DNA of 37,532 nt from Actinomycetaceae bacterium. Its GTDB lineage: Bacteria > Actinomycetota > Actinomycetes > Actinomycetales > Actinomycetaceae. Positions within the stretch are counted from its first letter, which is position 1; the number at the start of each line of letters is the position of its first letter. Positions 10,401 through 19,748 of this stretch are shown here, one piece after another. The notes beneath the pieces are model-generated. The model searched no databases, had not been told where the DNA came from, and was given only the letters and a program-made list of their open reading frames with translations. The stretch covers positions 1,355 to 38,886 of the forward strand of contig SUUB01000008.1 in the NCBI GenBank assembly GCA_015062745.1, given 5' to 3'. The translations under genes and the position numbers were made by a program.

Positions 10401-13400
10401 AGGCTGCCGATCGACGGGTTGACCGCGAAGGTGAAATGGGCCTCGCCGTTCTCGTCAATCGCGGGGAATTCGCTGATCGGCGTTCCACCGATGGTTTGGG
10501 AGCCCACTCCGGCCATTGCCGCCAAGAGTTCGCGCATCGCTCCTTCCAGGCGAGACTCGTCCACCACCGGCACGCCGCCGTCGGCAACCGAATCCGGCAT
10601 GATCAGTGGAATACGCATGTGGTCGACGACGTGCTGGCTGGCACCGGTCCCCTCCCACATGGTGTCGAGCGGTAGGTACAGTTCGAGGCCCGAAGGGGTG
10701 TCACGAATCTCCGCCTCGGCGATGGCAACCGCCGGATTCGCGGTGAGGTGCCCATGCCACATGAGGTTGGGCACGGTGCGCAGATACTCTTCACGAGTTT
10801 GTGCGAGCCGCGAGAATGCCTCCGGAGCCTCGCCCTCCACGCGCGCAACTGCGGCATCCTCGTAACGGGCGAGAATATCGGCCACCGGCTCGTCCACGCC
10901 GGTGATTCCGGCGGCGGACACCGGGCCGGGAATAATCCGCACCTGGTCTGCCGTGTAGCGAGGATCCTGTGACTGCCACAGTGAGTCCCCGCCCCACCAC
11001 TGCAGGACATCCGTGCCGATCACCGGCACGAACGGCACCGGCTTCGGGTACTTGCGGCACAGCGAAATGAACCAGGCGGCGTCACTTGGTGCGAGCCGGG
11101 TGCTGGCGGCGGCCGGGAAGGTCTCCGCAAGGCGATCGATGGCCGTATGCGGCTCCCCGATGGACTCTTCGGTGGGGAACATCGTCTCCCACGGACCGTG
11201 GTCGGCCGGGCAGAGCCGCGCCTCAGCCCGCTGCAGGAGTTCATGCAGACGGGTGATCTGGGCACCGTCGGTCCACGGGTAGCTGAGATTGACGTAGCGG
11301 CGCAGAACCTGCTCATAGGTCATATCTTCCAGGTCACCGAAGTAGGGCTTGGCGGTCCGGTCAAGCGCTTCGATGATCTCGTCGCGGCGCTGCGCGATGG
11401 CATCCGCGTCGCCGTCCACCTCTACCAGCAGGCGCCCGGCAACGGAGGCCGAGTTCTCAACCTGATAGATGTCCGCATGTAGCTGCGAAAGACCCGAGGT
11501 CATTCCACCGCGCACGGCTCCGGAGGCGATCCAGCCGCCGCCGTCGGATTCCTGTACGCCGGGAACGGATACCAGCAGCTCTTTGACATCCCGGTTCGTC
11601 TTCGCTTCGCGCGCGGTCATGGCAGCCGTGCCGATGAAAACGGCGTCCACGGGCATGGGCCGCATGCCGTGTGCCTTCGACCATTCACCGGTCAGGTAGG
11701 CGGCGGCACGCTCGGGAACACCCAGTCCACCGCCGACGGCCAGCACGATCCCGGCATCACGAACTTCGCGGTAGGTCGCCAACAGGAGGTCATCGAGGTC
11801 CTCCCAGGAGTGGTGACCGCCGGCGTGTCCGTCTTCCACCATCATGAGCAGCGGCATACCTTCGCATTCTTTCGCGATGGTGACCACTTGCCGAATCTGG
11901 GCAACGGTTCCCGGCTTGAAAGCGACGTACGGGAACCCCTCGCCACGCAGACGAGCTATGAGTTCCAGCGCCTCGTCGAGATCCGGGATGCCCGCCGAGA
12001 TCACAACTCCGTCGAGCGGAGCGCCCGCTGCACGCTCGCGTGAGACGAGGCGACGCCCTCCGAAATGTAGATCCCACAGATAGCGGTCGAGGAACATGGC
12101 GTTGAACTGCGCTGCACGCCCGGGCTCCAGCTGTTCCTTCAACCCGGCGATATGCGAGGTGAGGATCTCCTCGGTGGACTGGCCACCACCGGCCAGCTCC
12201 ACCCAGTGCCCGGCGTTGGCGGCGGCAGCCACGATCTCGGGATCGACGGTGGTCGGGGTCATGCCGCCCAGCATCACCGGCGAACGGCCGGTGAGCCGCG
12301 AGAACGCGGTGTCGAGGACCTTTCGTCCTCCCACCGTGCGCAACTGCGGGGCGTATTCGGACCAGTCCTGCGTGGTGGTGGCACGCGCCATTCCCCGCAC
12401 GAGTTGGTCGCGGGCCGGAGCCGTGCCGGCATCCACGTATGTCACTCCGCTGCCCGCCAGGTTCTCCAGGCTCAGACGCTGCAGGGAACCGGGGCCTAGA
12501 TCGATGACGTAGCCTTCGCTGGGCGTTTCGAGTTTCGCCACTGCGGCAGCGACTTCGGCATCCCAGGCAAGCGGATCGACGAGGACCGCACTGGCCAGTT
12601 CGTGGGCGTTTGTAACGCCCAGATCGCAACGGGCGATCCACTCATCGGCTAGACGCAGGGCATCGGCAAGTAGATGCGAGTGGAACGGGGTGTCGACGTC
12701 GAGGAACTCACACACCGGCGCGAGCGGTGCGCCTCCCGTACGCTTCGCCTCACGCTCCTGGCGCGACGCGGCCGCCCGCTGCTCCAGAGCATCGACCAGT
12801 GCCGCCAGCCGCGCGGGAAGGCCGGAGACGACGGCAGATGTATGCGAGTTCGCTATCGCGAGCTCAAGCCCTTCCTCCGCGAGGATCTGTGTGAGCACCG
12901 TGCGCGGCACGCCACGTACGGAGAGCATCGGGGTGGTGTCGCCGGTGCGGGACGCGCCGACTTCACGGGTTACCCGCGTGGCGGCTGCACCGATAATGCG
13001 CGCCAGTGCCAGAACTCCCGCCGGCTTGTCTGATGCGAGCAAGGCCGCGGCGAGGATCCCCTGGGAGTGCCCAATCACAGCGGTCGGTTTGGCGCCGGCC
13101 AGTGCGTCCTGCACATCGAGGTAGGCGCCGTACTGTGCCAGGAGCACACCCGGCACCGAGGCGATGGCGGCGCTGGTGCCGGCGGCGGGGCCGCGGCGTC
13201 CGAGCAGATCGAGGCGGCCTGCACCGATGACGGTGAGTTCTGGTAGCACCGGCGCAAGTAGTTCCTCGGCCGCCGCATCCAGTTCTTGCAAAGAGGCCGC
13301 CACCCGCGGGTCTTCCAGGAGTTCATCGAGTTCCCGGCGCCACGGGCAGGATTGCCCTGCGAACTGCAGGATCCACGGGCTGGAGGAGCGGAGTTCATCA

Positions 13401-13414
13401 ATAACGGGGGACAT
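4445..13414 (-). CDS. fas: Type I fatty acid synthase (fused multidomain FAS-I, AT-ER-DH-MPT-ACP-KR-KS order)
   Basis: ~2989 aa from the ATG at 13414 (the ORF extends to a TTG at 13444). AT motif GHSQGILAAALLA; MaoC-like HGMWLCAAAQ; second acyltransferase AGHSLGEYNALSAYAG; ACP segment NGVSSKRNQVLMDL; KR YGEVKAAFDAMMNKW; KS GACATAAVSVEEGYDKI and TLTGHSKGGAA. Confidence 0.96.
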   Translation of the reverse strand: MSPVIDELRSSSPWILQFAGQSCPWRRELDELLEDPRVAASLQELDAAAEELLAPVLPELTVIGAGRLDLLGRRGPAAGTSAAIASVPGVLLAQYGAYLDVQDALAGAKPTAVIGHSQGILAAALLASDKPAGVLALARIIGAAATRVTREVGASRTGDTTPMLSVRGVPRTVLTQILAEEGLELAIANSHTSAVVSGLPARLAALVDALEQRAAASRQEREAKRTGGAPLAPVCEFLDVDTPFHSHLLADALRLADEWIARCDLGVTNAHELASAVLVDPLAWDAEVAAAVAKLETPSEGYVIDLGPGSLQRLSLENLAGSGVTYVDAGTAPARDQLVRGMARATTTQDWSEYAPQLRTVGGRKVLDTAFSRLTGRSPVMLGGMTPTTVDPEIVAAAANAGHWVELAGGGQSTEEILTSHIAGLKEQLEPGRAAQFNAMFLDRYLWDLHFGGRRLVSRERAAGAPLDGVVISAGIPDLDEALELIARLRGEGFPYVAFKPGTVAQIRQVVTIAKECEGMPLLMMVEDGHAGGHHSWEDLDDLLLATYREVRDAGIVLAVGGGLGVPERAAAYLTGEWSKAHGMRPMPVDAVFIGTAAMTAREAKTNRDVKELLVSVPGVQESDGGGWIASGAVRGGMTSGLSQLHADIYQVENSASVAGRLLVEVDGDADAIAQRRDEIIEALDRTAKPYFGDLEDMTYEQVLRRYVNLSYPWTDGAQITRLHELLQRAEARLCPADHGPWETMFPTEESIGEPHTAIDRLAETFPAAASTRLAPSDAAWFISLCRKYPKPVPFVPVIGTDVLQWWGGDSLWQSQDPRYTADQVRIIPGPVSAAGITGVDEPVADILARYEDAAVARVEGEAPEAFSRLAQTREEYLRTVPNLMWHGHLTANPAVAIAEAEIRDTPSGLELYLPLDTMWEGTGASQHVVDHMRIPLIMPDSVADGGVPVVDESRLEGAMRELLAAMAGVGSQTIGGTPISEFPAIDENGEAHFTFAVNPSIGSLHAGVTAPGSQTSVPSALLGSCWPTIYAAIGSGQAGGYPVIEGLLNAVHLDHSELLHVSLDEIYAAGELTAHSRCSDIAESAAGRVVTISTHVTTATGETVLEFTDRFAMRGRATTTNQPADPAPRGGIERDVVDTPRSLLSRTRVTAPTDMTAFAIVSGDFNPIHTSTRAARVAGMDAPLVHGMWLCAAAQHAVASVDVGAITGWTYRMYGMVALNDEVEISVERVGRLREGGVALEVTCRIDGEIVSQASASVAAPLTAYVFPGQGIQAQGMTLDERAASPAARDVWERADAHTRKALGFSILAVVRDNPRELTAQGTVYRHPDGVLNLTQFTQVALATVAFAQTARLAEQGALVSGAYFAGHSLGEYNALSAYAGIFTLENVLEIVFHRGSTMHHLVPRDAEGRSNYRLGALRPNQFGVGDDGVVDYVASVSEATGEFLEVVNFNLAGQQYSVAGTVAGLEALAKDAGERARAAGGKRPFMLIPGIDVPFHSSVLRVGVPDFRNLLEKLLPQQINLDVLVGRYIPNLVARPFELSRDFTAAMLQVVPSDTVRDLHDHFDERMADPMEVGRTLLIELLAWQFASPVRWIETQDLLLDSGVDEIVEVGLAASPTLANLAARTLALPEHAGDSATVLNVQRDSKRVLREDVAAPVVDEAVPAAEADAAPSEPVAESATTTASTTPAAPAAAVSASSPATAPAAGPVADLPFTAADGLRILLAQQTKLRLDQMTDADSVETLTNGVSSKRNQVLMDLTAEFELAALDGAAEAPLATLSTQVDAQAHGYKPFGPVLSEAIGSRLRSLAGGSGAKPGRIADRIENVWQLGSGWVAHVSAALLLGTRDGKSLRGGELANFDNTTPANTAELEALIDAAVAQVAAEHGVSVAIPSAGGAGGAVVDSAALDAFSEQITGVLADTARDLLDRLGQAPAPVEEAADDSAALRDAIEAELGSGWEAFVTPAFEPARAVRLADRWATAREDVARIVAGEDVTANFVGVGEEVARQARWQAQRHPELAERLEGIAGQAVSTEAGAFSGQVAVVTGMTANSIAGGVVAGLLAGGATVVATASRIDTARLTFAKELYRTSARGDAELWLVPANLASFRDIDALAQWIGNEQRETVGATSKLVKPAFVPDLLFPFAAPPVRGMLTDAGPETENQARVLLWGVERLLGALSSLSVDTNLEHRLHVVLPGSPNRGTFGGDGAYGEVKAAFDAMMNKWQTEPWGRNTSLVRAVIGWVRSTGLMGHNDPLVAAVEAAGVHTWSTTEIAEKLLELCTPQARAEAAAAPLEADLTGGLEKVNLRELRATAQRDAAAEEETETAAPTIGALPAPADPRLASYNPADWEGVTARPEDMVVVVGLGEVGPWGSSRTRLEAELGIRSDGDVDLTAAGVLELAWMMGLLTWHETPQPGWYDTNDALVDEADIWDRYRDEVVARCGVRAFVDDGPLADLGMVDIAPVHLSSDVTFPVADEAQARAHVQADPDFTSCSEQDGEWLVTRRAGALTYVPRRTTLSRNVGGQFPTGFDPSHWGFPASMTESMDRMAVWNMLTTVDAFIGAGFSPAELLAAIHPAEVADTQGTGFGGMTSMRQLYVDRFIGNEYPQDILQETLPNVVAAHTMQSFIGGYGSMIHPVGACATAAVSVEEGYDKIVAGKATFVVAGAIDDLQVESLVGFGSMNATAESAAMKAKGISERFFSRAGDLRRGGFVESQGGGTVLLARGDLARDLGLPVLGVVGFIHSYADGINTSIPAPGLGALAAGRGGTNSPLARSLAPLGVGADDIAVVSKHDTSTNANDPNEAELHANLARAIGRSEGNPLYVISQKTLTGHSKGGAALFQMAGLMQLFVNGVIPANKALDCLDPAFAEDDFLVWLREPLRVGTVKASLLTSLGFGHVSALMALVHPGAFQRAVERSDGEEAAASWRERAENRLAAGARQLAAGMIGHAPLFTEVDGRRFGDDDAHAEEIAMLLNEDARLGENGRY

Positions 13415-13520
13415 AATCAACTTTCTTACGTTCTTGTAGAACAAACTTCGAATGATGGCGTGGATTGGTCAGTGGCAACGGAGCGGAGCGCGCACAATGC
13501 GGCATGCTGCCGGTGCTTCG

Positions 13521-15128
13521 TTACATGGGCATATTCCCGTGCCGGCGGGTACCGGGATGCGAGCGGTCCTTCGTGCGCAGAACGCGTAGCGCGGAGACGA
13601 TGGTGGATCGTGTGGATTCGGGCGTAATAATCGCGTCGAGCTCTCCGCTGGCAACCGAGAGATACGGGTTGACATTCTCCCGGGTGTATTTATCGGCGAG
13701 TTCCTTGCGCAGGGCCTCGACATCCCGGCCCTCGGCGGCGGCCTGTTTGAGTTGCCGCCGTCCGGTGATCGCCACCGCGCCGTCGGCGCCCAATACGGCA
13801 ATCTCGGCGCCCGGCCAGGCGAAGTTCATATCTCCACCGATGGCCTTGGATCCCATCACGATGTATGCACCACCGTATGCCTTGCGGAGCACAACGGTGA
13901 CGAGCGGGACGGAGGCGTTTGCGTACGCCCAGATCAACTTCGCACCGCGGCGGATGATGCCCGCTTGTTCCTGCTCGGTGCCGGGCCGGTAACCCGGCAC
14001 GTCCACCAGCGTGACCACGGGGACGTTGAAGGCGTCGCAGAACTGGACGAAGCGACCCGCCTTCTCCGAGGCGTCAACGTCAAGCGTGCCCGCCTCATGC
14101 AGTGGCTGGTTGGCAACGATTCCGATGGATTCGCCCGCCAGCGCAGCGAAACCGACGACGATGGAGGGGGCGAAATACTCCTGAACCTGGACGAATTCGC
14201 CGTAATCGACCAGGTGGCGTATCACTTCCACCATGTCGTACGGCTGCTTGGAGGACTCGGGAACCAAACCGGCCAGCCCGGCCGCGTCGACGGCGGCCTG
14301 CGGCCCGTCCGTGTAGTCCCAGTGGCGGGTGGGAGCATCGCAATTCTGCGGCAGATAGGTCAAGAGGGTGCGCGTGTAGTCCAGGGCGTCCGCCTCATCC
14401 TCGGCGAGGTAGTGGGCCACGCCGGACTGGAAGTTGTGCACCTGTGCGCCACCCAGATCTTCAAAGCTGACGTCCTCGCCCGTTGTGGCCCGAACGACGT
14501 CGGGGCCGGTGACGAACATATGCGAATGATCGCGTGTCATCACGATGAAATCCGTCAGGGCCGGGCAGTACACGGCACCGCCGGCACACGGCCCGAGGAT
14601 CACCGAGACCTGCGGAATCACACCGGATGCCTCGCATGTCTTTCGGAAGATACGGCCGTATTGGCTCAGTGCCACCACGCCCTCCTGGATGCGGGCACCA
14701 CCCGAATCAAGCATGGCAACAATGGGGATGCGCAGCTCCAACGCCTTGTCCATAAGGGAGATGATTTTGTCTCCCTCGGCCTGGCCGAGCGTTCCGCCGG
14801 AAATCGAAAAGTCCTGTGCGTATACCGCGACCGGCTCGCCCCCGACGGTTCCGATACCGGTGACCACCGCTGCCCCGGTGAAGCCCTCGGCCATATTACC
14901 GCCGACGAACTGCCCGATCTCGGTGAAGGATTCGGGGTCGAGCAACAGGCCGATACGCTCCCGCGCGGTGTTCTTCTCCTTGGCGTGCTGGCGCTTTCGC
15001 GCTTTTTCTTCGGCGCCTTCCGCGAGACTCTGCTGGTAGGCGGCGAAGTCGGCCCGATTGATAACACGCGATGTGGAGTCAATGGTCTGCGACTCGTCTG
15101 GCAGGCCGCGTAAACTGGTGAGTGTCAT
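13521..15128 (-). CDS. accD: Acyl-CoA (acetyl/propionyl-CoA) carboxylase, carboxyltransferase beta subunit
   Basis: 535 aa with ARERIGLLLDPESFTEIGQFV, DSGGARIQEGV, GPCAGGAVYCPALTDF, VDVPGYRPGTEQE. RBS GAAGGAG. Confidence 0.95.
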   Translation of the reverse strand: MTLTSLRGLPDESQTIDSTSRVINRADFAAYQQSLAEGAEEKARKRQHAKEKNTARERIGLLLDPESFTEIGQFVGGNMAEGFTGAAVVTGIGTVGGEPVAVYAQDFSISGGTLGQAEGDKIISLMDKALELRIPIVAMLDSGGARIQEGVVALSQYGRIFRKTCEASGVIPQVSVILGPCAGGAVYCPALTDFIVMTRDHSHMFVTGPDVVRATTGEDVSFEDLGGAQVHNFQSGVAHYLAEDEADALDYTRTLLTYLPQNCDAPTRHWDYTDGPQAAVDAAGLAGLVPESSKQPYDMVEVIRHLVDYGEFVQVQEYFAPSIVVGFAALAGESIGIVANQPLHEAGTLDVDASEKAGRFVQFCDAFNVPVVTLVDVPGYRPGTEQEQAGIIRRGAKLIWAYANASVPLVTVVLRKAYGGAYIVMGSKAIGGDMNFAWPGAEIAVLGADGAVAITGRRQLKQAAAEGRDVEALRKELADKYTRENVNPYLSVASGELDAIITPESTRSTIVSALRVLRTKDRSHPGTRRHGNMPM

Positions 15129-15130
15129 GA

Positions 15131-16915
15131 TTATTCTCCTTCTTGCTTGTGTGCCACACGCACAAGCGGCTGGTAGGCGGCCACGTTTTGACCACCACTC
15201 ACGGCGATTTCAGTGACGGTGCCGTCGTAAGGGGCATGCACGTAGCTCTCCATCTTCATGGACTCGAGGACCACGAGGAGATCGCCGCGGTTCACCGAGG
15301 CGCCGACCTCTACGCATACGCGCACTACGATGGCCTGAATCTGGGAATTGACCATGCCGTCTGCATCCACGAGCTCACCGCTCCGGGCGTCGGCGCGGGC
15401 ACGGCTGGCGCTGCGCAACGGTTGCTGCGTGCGCGGATGCCCGCTGGTGTTGAACATTGAGCGAGGCACGGTCAGCTCCATGCGTCGGCCATTCACCTCG
15501 ATGACGAAACTGGCGCGTTCCTCCACCGGCGCAGCGGCCACCGCTGGCGCGTTCTCCGCCACGGCGCCTGCCGAGGCATCTGCCGGGGCGATGTATCCCG
15601 GCAGCACCTCTTCTTCAAACCAGCGGGTCGACGGCGCGGCGCCCGCGAACTCCGGCATGGAGATAACTTCGCTGTACAGCTGGGCGGGAGTCTGCACGCC
15701 CTCTAGCACCAATTCATCGAGTACTCGGCGGGAGCGGGCAATAGCAGCCTCACGCGTCGGCGCCGTCACAATGAGCTTGGCCAGCATCGGGTCGAAATCG
15801 GCGGTGACCGTATCGCCCTCTGTGATACCCGATTCGATCCGTACCCCGTGCCCGAGCGGCCAGCGCAGGCGTGTGATGGTGCCGGTGGACGGAACCAGAC
15901 CACGGCGCGGGTCCTCGCAGGTGATACGGAATTCGAAGGAATGAGCGCGCGGCGCGGGCACCTGCGACAACTCCTGCCCGGAAGCAATCCGGATCTGTTC
16001 CGCGACGAGGTCGAGGCCGGTGACTTCCTCGGATACCGTGTGTTCCACCTGCAGGCGCGGGTTGACCTCGAGGAAGTTCACTCGCCCGTCCGGTTCAACC
16101 AGGAACTCGCATGTTCCCAGCCCCACGTAACCGACGGCTTCGAAGAGCCGACGCGACCACTCCTCCAGCGTCGCCACGGCCTCCTCTCCCAGCCCCGGGG
16201 CCGGGGCTTCCTCGATGAGTTTCTGGTTTCGGCGCTGCACCGAACAGTCACGGGTTGAGATGACGGCGAAGTTGCCGTGGGAATCCCGCGCGCACTGTGT
16301 TTCTACGTGGCGGGCGGTGCGGATGAAGCGTTCAACGAAGAAGCCTTCCGCCTCGGTGCCGTGGGCGGCGAAGAAGAGGTCCAGATCGGCGTCGGATTCG
16401 ATGATGGTGATGCCGCGGCCGCCACCGCCGTCGGCCTTCTTGGTAACAATCGGATACCCGTGCTCCGCTATGAATGCGGCAACGGATTCCCGCCCGGACA
16501 CGGGATCGGAGATACCGGGAACCGGGCTGACGTCCACCGATTCCGCGAGGCGCCGGGCCTGGATCTTATCGCCGAGGCGGGTCAGAACATCCGGAGCCGG
16601 CCCGATCCAGGTCAAGCCCGCTTCTTGGACGGCGGAGGCGAATTCGGGGATCTCGGAGAGGAACCCGTATCCGGGATGTACGGCATCGGCACCGGCCTGT
16701 TTGGCGGCATCTATGAGCTTTTCGCCGTTCATGTAGGTTTCGGCGTACGCGGTGCCACCGAGGGCATAGGCGGAATCCGCCTGGCTGACGAATTGCGCGC
16801 CACGGTCACCGTCGGAATACACGGCCACCGATTCGATGCCCATGTCGGCGGCGGTGCGAATCACCCGCAGGGCGATTTCCGAACGATTGGCGATGAGAAT
16901 ACGGGAAATTGACAC
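15131..16915 (-). CDS. accA: Acyl-CoA carboxylase alpha subunit: biotin carboxylase fused to a biotin carboxyl carrier domain
   Basis: 594 aa with RILIANRSEIALRVIRTAADMG, ATP-grasp KKADGGGGRGI, FLEVNPRLQVEHTVSEEVTG, BCCP VLESMKMESYVHAPYDG. GTG start directly after the birA stop, RBS AAGGAG. Confidence 0.96.
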   Translation of the reverse strand: MSISRILIANRSEIALRVIRTAADMGIESVAVYSDGDRGAQFVSQADSAYALGGTAYAETYMNGEKLIDAAKQAGADAVHPGYGFLSEIPEFASAVQEAGLTWIGPAPDVLTRLGDKIQARRLAESVDVSPVPGISDPVSGRESVAAFIAEHGYPIVTKKADGGGGRGITIIESDADLDLFFAAHGTEAEGFFVERFIRTARHVETQCARDSHGNFAVISTRDCSVQRRNQKLIEEAPAPGLGEEAVATLEEWSRRLFEAVGYVGLGTCEFLVEPDGRVNFLEVNPRLQVEHTVSEEVTGLDLVAEQIRIASGQELSQVPAPRAHSFEFRITCEDPRRGLVPSTGTITRLRWPLGHGVRIESGITEGDTVTADFDPMLAKLIVTAPTREAAIARSRRVLDELVLEGVQTPAQLYSEVISMPEFAGAAPSTRWFEEEVLPGYIAPADASAGAVAENAPAVAAAPVEERASFVIEVNGRRMELTVPRSMFNTSGHPRTQQPLRSASRARADARSGELVDADGMVNSQIQAIVVRVCVEVGASVNRGDLLVVLESMKMESYVHAPYDGTVTEIAVSGGQNVAAYQPLVRVAHKQEGE

Positions 16916-17857
16916 TCAGGACTCCTTGCCGCGACTCGATTGAGACCATTGGATTGCTTTGTGATGCCGGGAAACGTGATGGCCGATGGGCGGCGTATGC
17001 TGCTCGGGCCCCGCCGCACGCTCCATTCGTCCCAGCAGCGAGACTTCGCCGGAGGTGACCACCACCGGCCCGTCGTCGGTGACCATGTCCAGCGACCCGT
17101 CCGCCAGGATTTCACGCCCCGTTCCGGTGAGCGGCGTGGCGCGTGGCCGCCCCACCGTGATGCCCGGACGCAGTGTTTCGCAGCAGGCATTGACCTCGTC
17201 GATCAGCCCGGAGGCGACGGGGTCCCCCGCTTCGACAAGCGCGTCAATCCGTTCGCGCAGGCCCTGCAACCAGGCAGCCGCCACCTCATCACGCGTTGGT
17301 ACCGGCAGTCCGGCGGTTGCCAGCGAGGCCGAGGTGGGGGTGGGAAGCTCGTCCGCCTCCAGCGACAGGTTGGCGCCCAGTCCGATGACGCAGGCGATCT
17401 TGCCGTCGCGTCGGCCGCAGAACTCACCGAGGACTCCGGCTACTTTCCGTGGTTCCGGTACGCGGACGACGACGTCGTTGGGCCATGACAGCAGTGCGGC
17501 ATCTCTATCTGTGCACGTGTTGATGGCGCTGCGGGCCGCTGCCGCTCCGATAAGGGTCAGTAAGGCGACATGCTCTTCAACGCTCTCCGGAACCTCCACC
17601 AGCACGGAGACCAGAAGTGAACGACCGGCTGCGGAGAACCAACGCCTGCCGGAGCGGCCTCGCCCGGCGGTCTGGTCGTCGGCGACCATGACGGTGAAAT
17701 CCGGGATACGGCCCGCTTCCCACAGAGCGGTTAAGTCGTCCTGAGTGGATCCGGTGAGCTCGGTGTGGAATAAGACGGCAGCCTGTGCACCAGTGAGTGG
17801 GAAGCGCGCCGGGGGCAGATTCGCCTCCGACTGCCCCGCTTGGTCCAATGCACTCAT
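16916..17857 (-). CDS. birA: Biotin-[acetyl-CoA-carboxylase] ligase
   Basis: VADDQTAGRGRSGRRWFSAAGRSLLVSVLV, LLSWPNDVVV...KVAGVLGEF, IGLGANLSLE. ATG at 17857 with RBS AAAGGA preferred over the 17914 ORF start. Confidence 0.92.
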   Translation of the reverse strand: MSALDQAGQSEANLPPARFPLTGAQAAVLFHTELTGSTQDDLTALWEAGRIPDFTVMVADDQTAGRGRSGRRWFSAAGRSLLVSVLVEVPESVEEHVALLTLIGAAAARSAINTCTDRDAALLSWPNDVVVRVPEPRKVAGVLGEFCGRRDGKIACVIGLGANLSLEADELPTPTSASLATAGLPVPTRDEVAAAWLQGLRERIDALVEAGDPVASGLIDEVNACCETLRPGITVGRPRATPLTGTGREILADGSLDMVTDDGPVVVTSGEVSLLGRMERAAGPEQHTPPIGHHVSRHHKAIQWSQSSRGKES

Positions 17858-17921
17858 TTCGCCGTCCTTTCGTGCCGTCGGTCGGCACTCTCTCTGCGCG
17901 GGTAACACCCACATCGTTACG

Positions 17922-17957
17922 CTTACGTTATCGTAAGTTACCCTACCGTAGAGTAAC
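17922..17957. promoter_or_regulatory. Twin palindromic operator candidate upstream of birA-acc-fas-acpS
   Basis: CTTACG-TTAT-CGTAAG (17922-17937, perfect 6-bp arms) abutting GTTACCCTAC-C-GTAGAGTAAC (17937-17957, 10-bp arms, one mismatch). Confidence 0.6.
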
Positions 17958-18270
17958 TAGTGGGCGGTGTGTTGTTTTCAACAGGAGGATCGAGCCTGCC
18001 GAGGCACTCGCATCACTATGCGGTACAACCGCGAACAGCCCCTTCCCCATCGTGCGCGGCCGACTCGAGGCGCCATCATGCTACGCATTGGCGTCACGGC
18101 GCCAAAAGGCTTGCTCGCGGTGACCGTGCCACACGGCTGCACAGCCCCGGCGGGAAGCACGGCAGGCACGGGCAGAGGGCACGGCCGACGGCGGCGTCGA
18201 AGCGGCGCGGAGTTGTGTGCAAGCTCTCGCGGTATGAGGGGATGGCCGGGGCTCGGGCACGCCGCCGAAC

Positions 18271-18308
18271 CTCCGGCATGCGGCCGAGACTCCGGTATAC
18301 GGCCGAGT
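18271..18308. repeat. 19-nt tandem repeat, 2 copies
   Basis: CTCCGGCATGCGGCCGAGA then CTCCGGTATACGGCCGAGT. Confidence 0.8.
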
Positions 18309-18351
18309 CGGTGAGATCTCGTAAAAGAGGCGGTGCGGTCCTGGCAACACA

Positions 18352-18391
18352 GAACCCGCCAGAAGCCACACGAGGGGCACCTGGCGGGTTC
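18352..18391 (-). terminator. Hairpin downstream of mdh
   Basis: GAACCCGCCAG (18352-18362) and CTGGCGGGTTC (18381-18391), a perfect 11-bp stem with 18-nt loop. No clear U tract. Confidence 0.55.
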
Positions 18392-18450
18392 CAGCTAATG
18401 CCGATATTCAGTTGGGAGTGCGTGTAATCGCCCCCACGGCTCAGATCAGC

Positions 18451-19458
<1,008 letters not shown>

Positions 19459-19688
19459 TCATCTCAGTGGGTTTGAAACCCTGACATGCGGGCAAGTATG
19501 CCCGGACTATCTCAGCATATGCGGCACGGCCGACTATTTCCGGGCACCTTGGGCCTAGGGAGAGCGAGCAGAACCGGCCCGCCGTGGTCTGATCACCATC
19601 CGGCCTGTTCTCGCCTCCTCGCACGAGCCCATCTGAGCTGTGATGATGCGGTATGACCGGTACACACCACCGCCCCGCAACGGGCCCG

Positions 19689-19747
19689 TTCCGCGGGCTG
19701 CGCCACGCATGCGATCTTCTTCCGCGGGCTGCGCCACGTATGCGATC
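19689..19747. repeat. 31-nt-period tandem repeat abutting the pgi stop codon
   Basis: TTCCGCGGGCTGCGCCACGCATGCGATC (19689-19716) and TTCCGCGGGCTGCGCCACGTATGCGATC (19720-19747), 27/28 identical. The pgi stop begins at 19749. Confidence 0.9.
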
Positions 19748-19748
19748 C

